In this document: piece after piece, positions 1 through 6,190 of the stretch
How the letters are laid out: each line of letters starts with the position of its first letter
How positions within the stretch are numbered: the stretch's first letter is position 1
Assembly: GCA_025361665.1 (NCBI GenBank)
Contig: JANYKF010000040.1
Coordinates: forward strand, 1-7,290
Source: Clostridiaceae bacterium
GTDB lineage: Bacteria > Bacillota > Clostridia > DSM-8532
Direction: 5' to 3'
DNA length: 7,290 bases
Notes under the pieces: model-generated
Database searches by the model: none
What the model saw: the letters and a program-made list of their open reading frames with translations, nothing else
What the model was told of the DNA's origin: nothing
Translations under genes and position numbers: made by a program

Positions 1-1
1 C

Positions 2-778
2 GACGCGGGCGAGGTGTTGGCCGGGACGTATGAAAACGTGCTTTCGGAACTGGCAGACAAGGCAGCGACTGGTTTCCAGCCCGATGCCGCCATTGTTTTC
101 TTTGCAAAAGCGCCTGGCATGGAGGATTTTCTACGCCAGGCATCCAGACTTCTTCCCGGCGTGCCCTTCGGAGGGGGAGGGGCGGCATTCCAGCGTCCTG
201 CCGGTGCCGGTGTACTGCTTCCGGCGGCAAAGGATGCGGTTCTCCTTCTGATCAAGGATGGCCGGTATCATTTCGCGAATTTCTGGGCCAATGTCCATGA
301 CAATATGGACCGCAAGGTCCAGTTCAGAGCAGGCGGAGAACGGACGATCCTCTCTTTGCGGGATAACGAGGGAGACAAGCCGGCACTTGGCTGGTACTCC
401 TCCCTTCGGAAAGAAGCGCGGTTTTCAGACGAAAGCTTCGAGAACATCGCATTGGCCTCTCCGGAAGGCTGGAACCTTCACCTTTCGCCCGAGGGGGAGT
501 TTGCCCTGCATACAGGTGCAAATTTACCCGGTGGCGGAGAACTTTTCGTCCGGCAGATCAGCAGTGATATTGCCGCTCAACGGATTGCCGATTTCTGCGG
601 CAACGAAAACACGCTGGTATTCGGGTGTGCCGGATTGCAGTCGATGCTCGCCGGGTCCATTCAATGCGGTGCCGGCACCCTTGCGGGATTTCTGCACGGC
701 GAGGTGCTGACGGTAGATGGAAGTCCGCGTTTTGCCAACCTGATGATGTCGGGTTTGAAGGCAGTCATCAAATCCTGA
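2..778 (+). CDS. FIST-domain-like protein, C-terminal part (5' end outside window)
   Basis: The reading frame is open to the left edge, so the true start probably lies upstream; the GTG at 14 is only the first possible start inside the window. Residue numbers below count from that GTG. The visible part resembles a FIST protein. An N-terminal-like beta/alpha segment (DAAIVFFAK, about 24-32) is followed by a Gly-rich turn (PFGGGG, 51-56). The C-terminal part carries LVFGCAG (201-207), matching the FIST_C Cys/Gly strand, then GFLHGE (225-230) and a Phe-x-Asn (240-242), matching the family's G-F-x-x-x-G-E and following Asn. FIST domains are thought to bind small ligands and feed signal-transduction proteins, but no output domain is visible here. 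FIST proteins usually have about 350-400 residues, so roughly a third may be missing. No signal peptide or membrane segment is visible. It ends 31 bases before the GH42 start and is probably co-transcribed. The family call is by motif recall and moderately sure; the function is unknown. Confidence 0.6.
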   Translation, partial: DAGEVLAGTYENVLSELADKAATGFQPDAAIVFFAKAPGMEDFLRQASRLLPGVPFGGGGAAFQRPAGAGVLLPAAKDAVLLLIKDGRYHFANFWANVHDNMDRKVQFRAGGERTILSLRDNEGDKPALGWYSSLRKEARFSDESFENIALASPEGWNLHLSPEGEFALHTGANLPGGGELFVRQISSDIAAQRIADFCGNENTLVFGCAGLQSMLAGSIQCGAGTLAGFLHGEVLTVDGSPRFANLMMSGLKAVIKS

Positions 779-798
779 AAATATGACAAATAGGAAAA

Positions 799-803
799 GA
801 GGG
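799..803 (+). promoter_or_regulatory. Ribosome binding site fixing the GH42 start
   Basis: GAGGG lies 6 bases before the ATG at 810, inside a purine-rich run that begins at 792. The same frame has an earlier ATG at 783, but that would place this site inside the gene and would add nine residues (MTNRKRGLR) of no family character. The site therefore supports the 810 start. Confidence 0.7.
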
Positions 804-809
804 CTCCGC

Positions 810-3068
810 ATGAACAAAGAGCAATTCTCCAAGGTTTTCCCCCTGGGCACCCATCTGTGCCGGGAACCCATGCCCGCCATGTCCGAGATGAAGCATGACA
901 TGGAACTCCTGAAGAAAAAGGGGTTCAACCTGATCAAGCTGCAGGAGAATTGGATGCTCGACGAACCCGAAGAAGGGCACTATGATTTTTCCCGGTATGA
1001 AGAACTCATCGCATATGCAGAGAAACTGGATCTGGGGGTTTATCTGGGTCTGACCTGTGAACAGGCGCCGAACTGGCTTTGGCGCAAGCATCCCGAAGCG
1101 AGGATGATTGGCCGGGACGGGCTGCCGGTTTCCTATCAGGCGCAGTCCACTTTGCCGGCTGACGGCAAGCCGGGTCCGTGCTACGATCATCCGGGGGCAA
1201 TGGCGGATCAGTTGCGATTCATCCGGAAGCTTGTCACCGATCTGGGACAGCATGAAAATATAGTCATATGGAACACATGGCAGGAAATCGGCTATTGGCC
1301 GGATATGTTCATCGGTTCCCAGGTCTGTTATTGTCCGAATACACTGGCAGCTTACCGTAAATGGCTCTCCGGAATGTATCAGGGAGACATCGGAAAGCTG
1401 AACACTTACTGGAATGTCAAGTACTGCTGTTTTGAAGACATTCTTCCTGAAATGTCAAAACGAAGGGGAGATACGCCTCAGGAGTTTTATTTCCACTACT
1501 ACATGGACAATGTGAATATCGCCAATGTGCTGACAGCCAGATGCGCAGCCATCAAGGAATCCGATCCGCTCGGCAGGCCTGTATTCGCCCACAAGGGCGG
1601 TCCTGCTTTCGCATCCGGCATGGATTGGACCTATGCGCGCACCCAGGACTTCCTTGGAACCTCAAACTATCCGGCATGGGGCAGCGGGCATGGATGGGAC
1701 GATCACAAGCAGTTTTCCCGACTGGACCGTCATGATGCGCTGTATACGGAGATGTGGGACGGACTCGCCTACAAGATGGATTACATCCGCAGTGCGAACC
1801 GTCCGGGAGCACCGGTTTGGGCTGCCGAATTCCAGGGCGGACCGATCAGCACGGACTTCCATCTTGGCCGCAGGCCAATGGAAGACGACATGCGTCGCTG
1901 GATGCTGACGACGATTGGTTCTGGGGCAACGGCCATTTCCTTCTGGATCACCAGGGCGGAAATCATGGCCCCTGAGACCAACGGTTTCGCATTGTTTGAC
2001 AGTGAAGGGGACACGACGGAACGCTTTGAAGAAGTTGTGCGTGTTGGAGCAGCTTTGAATCAGCATGCGGACTTGTTTGCACAAAATTCCACTCCGCAGG
2101 CGGAAGTGGCCATCCTGATTGATGAATGGAAATACCAGCAGCTGAAATCCCTTCATTTTGCGCCGAATGCGCTTGAGTATGATATTCGCGGCTGGTACCG
2201 CCTGTTGTGGGACAACAATATCGCATGCGATTTCATCGAGGCGTCCCAACTCGGGGAGGCCCGTACAGTCGCATACAAAGCCATCATCGTGCCGTTGCCG
2301 CTTTCCATGGGGGACGATGTGGCAAGGCTGCTGGCCGCATATGCGGAAAAGGGTGGAAACGTAATTCTGGAAGCGGCTCCAGGTCGTCTGAACGAAGTAG
2401 CCTTTGCCGTGCGTGGGGAATTGAACCCGGTAATGCGTGGCATATTGAAAGTTTCCCAGAAACGATTCACAATGGTGAGGGAACCCGGCGAGAAAGACCG
2501 GTGGAGCCAACCGGAACGCACTTGGGGAGAGTATGCGGATGCGTGTTTCCTTGAAGGCGCCGGACCACTTGCAGGCGTAAAAGTCAGAGCCAACATGTAT
2601 TATCAGACGTTCAAGGTGGATGATGGCGCAGGTCCCGGGGGAAACGGCAGGGACGAAGTGAACCTTCAAAACAGCGAAGACGATGTGATTCTTCATTTGG
2701 ATGGTGAACCGGCTGGCGTCTGCCGCACCCATGGGAAAGGAAAGGTTTGGTTGCTCGGAACCTACATCGGACCAAGCGGAACCGCATACCGGGCGGATGA
2801 TACATCAGCCGCGGTGAAAAAGCTGCTTGCCCGATGCGGTGCGTTTCCTTCCCACGAAGGGAAGCTCCTGCTGAAAAAGCGCGCAGGTGAAAGGCAGGAA
2901 GCCTGGATCATCACGAACCCATGCAGGGAAACCGTATCGGAAAAATTCTCATTGCCTGACAATGCAAGGGTGCAGGACCTGCTGGGCACAGCTGTCAAAC
3001 TTGTGAATGGAGAAGTTGAAATTGCCGTTGCGCCTTTGGATGTCAGGGTGTTGATAGTAACACGATAA
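810..3068 (+). CDS. GH42 beta-galactosidase-type glycoside hydrolase, 752 aa
   Basis: This is a retaining glycosidase expected to release terminal beta-galactosyl residues from imported sugars in the cytoplasm; there is no signal peptide. Residues 1 to about 415 form the GH-A clan TIM barrel, beginning PLGTHLCREP. The putative acid/base is E159 in WNTWQEIGYW, and the putative nucleophile is E340 in WAAEFQGGP, which matches the GH42 M-E-x-Q-P-G type strand. Residues about 422-655 look like the flavodoxin-like trimerisation domain (AEVAILIDEW; GKGKVWLLGTY), and about 685-752 form the small C-terminal beta domain. At 752 residues it is somewhat longer than typical members (about 650-700), with extra sequence near 541-615. 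Cysteines 124, 173 and 175 resemble the structural zinc cluster, but the usual fourth Cys is T178. The residue before the acid/base is Gln rather than the common Asn. The family call is firm; the exact substrate is inferred, and an alpha-arabinoside or other galactoside is possible. Confidence 0.9.
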   Translation: MNKEQFSKVFPLGTHLCREPMPAMSEMKHDMELLKKKGFNLIKLQENWMLDEPEEGHYDFSRYEELIAYAEKLDLGVYLGLTCEQAPNWLWRKHPEARMIGRDGLPVSYQAQSTLPADGKPGPCYDHPGAMADQLRFIRKLVTDLGQHENIVIWNTWQEIGYWPDMFIGSQVCYCPNTLAAYRKWLSGMYQGDIGKLNTYWNVKYCCFEDILPEMSKRRGDTPQEFYFHYYMDNVNIANVLTARCAAIKESDPLGRPVFAHKGGPAFASGMDWTYARTQDFLGTSNYPAWGSGHGWDDHKQFSRLDRHDALYTEMWDGLAYKMDYIRSANRPGAPVWAAEFQGGPISTDFHLGRRPMEDDMRRWMLTTIGSGATAISFWITRAEIMAPETNGFALFDSEGDTTERFEEVVRVGAALNQHADLFAQNSTPQAEVAILIDEWKYQQLKSLHFAPNALEYDIRGWYRLLWDNNIACDFIEASQLGEARTVAYKAIIVPLPLSMGDDVARLLAAYAEKGGNVILEAAPGRLNEVAFAVRGELNPVMRGILKVSQKRFTMVREPGEKDRWSQPERTWGEYADACFLEGAGPLAGVKVRANMYYQTFKVDDGAGPGGNGRDEVNLQNSEDDVILHLDGEPAGVCRTHGKGKVWLLGTYIGPSGTAYRADDTSAAVKKLLARCGAFPSHEGKLLLKKRAGERQEAWIITNPCRETVSEKFSLPDNARVQDLLGTAVKLVNGEVEIAVAPLDVRVLIVTR

Positions 3069-3135
3069 GCATCCGGTTTTGTCATCGAGCCAACATTTTG
3101 TGTGCAATAGTGGTTTTCACTGGGGGAGGATGAAC
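3069..3135 (+). other. 67-base gap between the GH42 and URO-D-like genes
   Basis: The gap carries the ribosome binding site of the next gene and a weak four-pair hairpin (3109-3121). TTGTCA at 3079-3084 resembles a -35 box, but there is no good -10 at the right distance. No T-run terminator is visible. It is most likely transcribed straight through. Confidence 0.4.
3122..3129 (+). promoter_or_regulatory. Strong ribosome binding site deciding the URO-D-like start
   Basis: GGGGGAGG lies directly against an ATG at 3130 but 6 bases before the ATG at 3136. The spacing favours 3136 (MNSREWMHAAIEG), a typical opening for this superfamily. A TTG at 3079 in the same frame would place the site inside the gene and is rejected. 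Confidence 0.7.
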
Positions 3136-4260
3136 ATGAACAGCAGGGAATGGATGCATGCGGCCATCGAGGGCAAAAAGCTTGAACACTTTCCTGTCAT
3201 CGTACCGTATGTCATGCTGTCGAACGCGGATCATTGGGTCGAGGTGACGGGGGAACCGGTCTGGAAGTTCTATGAGTGGACCCTTTCAGACCCTATTCTT
3301 CATGCAAAGGAATATCGGAAGTTTTATGACGCCATGCTGTTCGACCATTTTCAGCCTTGGTATGCGCCATCGCGGGAAGAGCGGGACAACATCCGGGTCG
3401 TGTTGAAAAACGGGAAGCCGTTTTATCATGACAAGCGAAACGACAGCCTGAAACCGGTGCCGGATTCCATCCACAATGCCGGTTCCGGTGGTGGGGAAAA
3501 TGAAACCCGGCTTGTTTTCAACAGCGCGGATGCGAAAGAAAAAATCAAGGTTGAACGGGCCGAAGCCCTCGTGGCCAAAGGAATGAACGATTACCTGGAG
3601 GCGGCGATGCCTTTCTTTCCTGACAAGTTCATCATCAACTGCGGCGTGGTCAATACTTTCTACTCCTGCGTCTACTATGTGGGCATGGAGAATTTCTACT
3701 GCATGCTCAAGGAGGAGCCGGAACTCATTCATGAAATGAGCAAACGGCTGCTGGAAAAGAACATCGAAACCATACGAGCCAGCGCAATGGCCGGCGGCGA
3801 TGCCATCTACATCGATGACGCCACAGCAACAAACGAAATGGTTTCGCTGGATACCTACGAACAATTCTCCCTGCCTTATCTGACGGAACAGGTGAAAGAG
3901 ATCAAGCGGCTTGGGAAAAAAGCGATCCTTGTTTATTTCGGCGGCATCACGGACCGTGTGGAGCAGATTCTTTCAACAGGAGCCGATCTGCTGATCATGG
4001 AAGCCAGCATGAAAGGGTTTGTCAATGATTATGCCGGCATCTGCAAGCAAATCGACGGACGCTGCTGCCTGGCTGGGAATCTGAACCCGTACACCCATGT
4101 GGAACTATTGGGAGATGCGGATCTGGAAGCGGAAATCCGTCTGCAGGCTGCCGCGGGCAGACGTGTCGGCAAGTTCATGACCAGCACCGGCAGCCCTCTG
4201 ACACCCGGCACCCCGGTTTCCAGAATCGCGAAACTCATTGAAATGGGTCATCAGGCATAA
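3136..4260 (+). CDS. URO-D / corrinoid methyltransferase superfamily protein lacking the zinc ligands, 374 aa
   Basis: The fold assignment rests on the opening NSREWMHAAIEG (family: R-E-R-x-x-x-A-L-x-G), a middle segment GGDAIYIDD (220-228), IKRLGKKAILVYFGG (256-270), TGADLLIMEA (281-290), LAGNLNP (312-318, the family's G-N-L-D-P) and the C-terminal SPLTPGTPVSRI. Length fits the family (about 340-380). True heme-pathway URO-D carries an N-terminal R-Q-A-G-R motif, which is absent. Zinc-dependent methyltransferases of this fold (MtaA, MtbA, CmuA) use H-x-C plus a distant Cys. The matching positions here appear to be Y267, G269 and S353, so thiol or cobalamin methyl transfer by that mechanism looks unlikely. 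No signal peptide or membrane segment is seen. It lies between a glycosidase and sugar permeases, so a role in modifying or handling a sugar derivative is plausible but unproven. The superfamily call is firm; the reaction is unknown. Confidence 0.85.
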   Translation: MNSREWMHAAIEGKKLEHFPVIVPYVMLSNADHWVEVTGEPVWKFYEWTLSDPILHAKEYRKFYDAMLFDHFQPWYAPSREERDNIRVVLKNGKPFYHDKRNDSLKPVPDSIHNAGSGGGENETRLVFNSADAKEKIKVERAEALVAKGMNDYLEAAMPFFPDKFIINCGVVNTFYSCVYYVGMENFYCMLKEEPELIHEMSKRLLEKNIETIRASAMAGGDAIYIDDATATNEMVSLDTYEQFSLPYLTEQVKEIKRLGKKAILVYFGGITDRVEQILSTGADLLIMEASMKGFVNDYAGICKQIDGRCCLAGNLNPYTHVELLGDADLEAEIRLQAAAGRRVGKFMTSTGSPLTPGTPVSRIAKLIEMGHQA

Positions 4261-4283
4261 TCATCAATGGCGCGAGGTGCGGA

Positions 4284-5198
4284 ATGGTCAGAAAAAGATC
4301 CCTCCTGCAACTAGTCAGAAACCAGTGGATCATGTGGGTCATGTTGGTGCCCGGGGTGATTTCCCTCATCCTTTTCTCCTATCTGCCCATGTTCGGCATC
4401 ATCGTTGCGTTTCAGAAATATGACATTGCCAAAGGTTTCTTTTCCAGTCCGTTCGTCGGGTTGGATAATTTCACAAGATTCCTGCACGACCCCATGATTC
4501 AGAATGTCATCCGCAATACCCTCGGACTCAGTTCCATCAAACTCATCGTATCGTTTCCAATTCCCATCGTTTTTGCATTGTTGCTGAATGAAGTCAGAAT
4601 CAGGCCTTACAAGCGCGTCGTGCAGACGATCTCCTACCTGCCCCATTTTGTTTCATGGGTCATCGTCATCGGTATTTTCAAGAAAATGCTTTCGGCGGAG
4701 GATGGTGTCATCAACCTGCTCATCGAGACGCTTGGCGGGGAGAGAATCAATTTCGCAGTGTCCTCCTGGTTCATGTGGCCTCTGGCCATCGGGTCGGACA
4801 TCTGGAAGGAGACCGGCTGGAGCGCCATCATTTACCTCGCAGCACTCACTGCGATCGCTCCGGAACTGTATGAAGCGGCCACGGTGGATGGTGCGGGCCG
4901 ATGGAAGCAGATGCTCCACATCACGTTGCCGGGGATAAAAAGCACCATCATCATCCTCTTGATCCTTGCCATCCCTTCCATTGTCGGTTCGAACGTGGAG
5001 CAGATGTGGGTGCTGGGATCCCTTCCCGTGCGGGATGTCACGGAGGTCATCGACACATATGTGCTGAGGACGGGGTTGGGCAGCATGCAATACTCCGTGG
5101 CTGCGGCGGCAGGGCTGGTGAAAACGGTCATCAGCGTCATCCTGCTGGTCACCGTCAACACCTTCGCCAAACGCATCGGCGAACAGGGGGTGTATTGA
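4284..5198 (+). CDS. CUT1 ABC sugar transporter permease, LplB type, 304 aa
   Basis: This is one half of the membrane channel of a sugar importer. A short basic N-terminus (MVRKRSLLQLVRNQW) leads into about six membrane segments near residues 15-42, 80-101, 112-134, 162-191, 219-236 and 271-294. The EAA loop that contacts the ATPase is at 197-216 (EAATVDGAGRW, ending in T-L-P). The C-terminal pattern EVIDTYVLRTGLGSMQYS (253-270) is characteristic of LplB-like permeases for complex oligosaccharides. The ATG at 4284 follows a GAGG (4274-4277) with short but workable spacing. The stop overlaps the start of the next permease. The family is clear; the substrate is inferred from the GH42 neighbour. 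The lplB symbol is not assigned because orthology cannot be shown. Confidence 0.93.
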   Translation: MVRKRSLLQLVRNQWIMWVMLVPGVISLILFSYLPMFGIIVAFQKYDIAKGFFSSPFVGLDNFTRFLHDPMIQNVIRNTLGLSSIKLIVSFPIPIVFALLLNEVRIRPYKRVVQTISYLPHFVSWVIVIGIFKKMLSAEDGVINLLIETLGGERINFAVSSWFMWPLAIGSDIWKETGWSAIIYLAALTAIAPELYEAATVDGAGRWKQMLHITLPGIKSTIIILLILAIPSIVGSNVEQMWVLGSLPVRDVTEVIDTYVLRTGLGSMQYSVAAAAGLVKTVISVILLVTVNTFAKRIGEQGVY

Positions 5199-5200
5199 TG
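5186..5200 (+). promoter_or_regulatory. Stop/start overlap and ribosome binding site linking the two permeases
   Basis: The first permease ends in TGA at 5196-5198 and the second begins with ATG at 5198-5200, sharing one base (TGATG). A GGGGG run at 5186-5190 sits 7 bases before the start. This arrangement suggests translational coupling, which would give equal amounts of the two channel halves. The same frame is open back to 4901, but that extension is antisense-like filler within the first permease and has no family character. Confidence 0.75.
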
Positions 5201-6076
5201 AGGCAGTCAACCGGAGAAAAGGCCTTCAACTTCATCAATATCGCCTACCTGTTCCTGTTCATGCTGACCACGATTTATCCAATCTGGTACATTTTCATCA
5301 TTTCCATCACAGATACATCTGCCTCTTCGACGGCAGACATCTTCCTCCTGCCCGGCAAGCTGACGTTGGACAGCTACAAGGCGGTCGTGCTGAACGCATC
5401 CTTGCTCAACGGATTTAAAATCTCGGTTGCCCGTGTTCTCATCGGCGTATCGCTGACGCTCGTGAATTGCTCGATGATGGCCTATGTGCTGTCCAGGGCT
5501 CATTTCCAGGGCAAGAAATTCTTCAACATGCTCATTGTCGTCTCCATGTTCCTCTCCGTGGGCATGATCCCGTTCTTTCTCGTGGTCCGTTCCTTTGGGC
5601 TTGTAAACAGCTTCTGGGGGCTCATCATCCCCTTTGCATACGACCCTTTCGGCATCATCCTGATGCGTAATTACTTCAGGAATGTCCCCATAAGCCTTGA
5701 GGAATCAGCCCGCATCGACGGGGCGAATGATCTGGTCATCTACTGGCGCATCATCATTCCCATTTCCATGCCCATCCTGGCAACCATGACCCTGTTCTGG
5801 TCCGTCTGGTTCTGGAACGATTTCATCTACGCGGCGTTCCTGGTGACCAAAAAAGACCTGCAGCCCGTGCAGGTCATTTTGCTGCAAATCATCAACGGGG
5901 TCAGCAATGCCGCCTCGCTTGGAAAGCTGACATCCAGGGGAGTCAGGCTCAGAACCAACGGGGAAGCCGTGAAGAATGCCGCCATCATCGCAAGCATCGT
6001 GCCCATCCTCATTGTATATCCGTTTGTGCAGAAGTATTTTGTTCAAGGGATCACATTGGGAGCAGTCAAGGAATGA
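5198..6076 (+). CDS. CUT1 ABC sugar transporter permease, LplC/YtcP type, 292 aa
   Basis: This is the second half of the importer channel. It has about six membrane segments, near residues 13-36, 73-98, 108-130, 134-155, 181-204 and 257-276. The EAA loop is at 168-188 (EESARIDGANDLVIYWR, ending in I-I-P). The segment KKDLQPVQVILLQII (218-232) is typical of LplC/YtcP permeases, which use this region between the last two membrane segments. The C-terminus FVQGITLGAVKE is also the standard ending of this subfamily (F-x-K-G-x-x-x-G-A-x-K). It pairs with the preceding LplB-type gene, and the following gene supplies the matching binding protein. An unusually neat inverted repeat lies within the coding sequence at 5855-5875. 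Confidence 0.93.
   Translation: MRQSTGEKAFNFINIAYLFLFMLTTIYPIWYIFIISITDTSASSTADIFLLPGKLTLDSYKAVVLNASLLNGFKISVARVLIGVSLTLVNCSMMAYVLSRAHFQGKKFFNMLIVVSMFLSVGMIPFFLVVRSFGLVNSFWGLIIPFAYDPFGIILMRNYFRNVPISLEESARIDGANDLVIYWRIIIPISMPILATMTLFWSVWFWNDFIYAAFLVTKKDLQPVQVILLQIINGVSNAASLGKLTSRGVRLRTNGEAVKNAAIIASIVPILIVYPFVQKYFVQGITLGAVKE
5855..5875 (+). repeat. Perfect 8-bp inverted repeat with 5-base loop inside the LplC-type gene
   Basis: GACCTGCA (5855-5862) and TGCAGGTC (5868-5875) are perfect reverse complements around GCCCG. Six A precede the left arm (5849-5854), and ATTTT follows the right arm (5876-5880). The outer A and T runs can extend the pairing past one A:A mismatch. It resembles an intrinsic terminator but has a short T-run and lies in the codons for KKDLQPVQVIL, a segment characteristic of the protein family. 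It may therefore be a by-product of the protein sequence. Confidence 0.5.
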
Positions 6077-6150
6077 ACCTGCACAATGAAAAAAACAGTG
6101 GCTTCACCATCGCACCGACATCAGTGTTCCCGCATAAGGACAGTGAAGAT

Positions 6151-6168
6151 TCCGGCCCCGATGCCGGA
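6151..6168 (+). repeat. Hairpin upstream of the solute-binding protein gene
   Basis: TCCGGC (6151-6156) pairs perfectly with GCCGGA (6163-6168) around a six-base loop, CCCGAT. It ends 9 bases before the GGGAGG ribosome binding site. No T-run follows, so it is not an intrinsic terminator. Binding-protein genes in transport operons often have such hairpins nearby, where they stabilise the mRNA so that the binding protein is made in excess. That role is inferred here. Confidence 0.45.
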
Positions 6169-6177
6169 TGAATGAAA

Positions 6178-6183
6178 GGGAGG
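6178..6183 (+). promoter_or_regulatory. Strong ribosome binding site of the solute-binding protein
   Basis: GGGAGG lies 7 bases before the ATG at 6191, which opens a lipoprotein signal peptide. The near-ideal match and spacing fit high expression of the binding protein. Confidence 0.75.
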
Positions 6184-6190
6184 ATCATCC

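Larger units (their letters stand above)
6077..6190 (+). other. 114-base leader before the solute-binding protein gene
   Basis: This is the longest gap in the window. It holds a hairpin at 6151-6168 and the ribosome binding site at 6178-6183. A possible long-range pairing links CTTCAC (6102-6107) to GTGAAG (6143-6148). A 29-codon frame (6086-6175) exists but has no good ribosome binding site. I see no convincing promoter boxes and no T-run terminator. Confidence 0.5.

Noticed and set aside
668..679. A perfect 12-bp palindrome, GGTGCCGGCACC, in the FIST-like gene
   Set aside because: It lies within codons for a Gly/Ala-rich segment in GC-rich DNA, with no partner copy elsewhere in the window and no promoter nearby, so an operator role is not supported.
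1152..1168. Six-bp hairpin TTGCCG/CGGCAA in the GH42 gene
   Set aside because: It is short, inside coding sequence, without a T-run, and similar short stems are expected by chance at this GC level.
1662..2732. A 356-codon open frame on the minus strand opposite the GH42 gene
   Set aside because: It lies wholly within a clear GH42 gene, its protein shows no recognisable family pattern, and it has a Cys/His/Arg-rich shadow composition.
3079..3110. Promoter-like TTGTCA before the URO-D-like gene
   Set aside because: The -35-like box has no acceptable -10 sequence at 16-18 bases, and the gene spacing fits read-through from upstream.
4901..5197. Upstream extension of the second permease frame
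   Set aside because: The added protein is His/Gly/Arg-rich out-of-frame translation of the first permease. The family-like start with a ribosome binding site is at 5198.
5652..5666. Six-bp hairpin GCATCA/TGATGC in the second permease gene
   Set aside because: It has a three-base loop, no flanking runs and an ordinary coding context. It is much weaker than the 5855-5875 repeat.
6086..6175. A 29-codon frame between the second permease and the binding-protein gene
   Set aside because: It has no ribosome binding site at suitable spacing and no recognisable features. It overlaps the hairpin and is probably chance.
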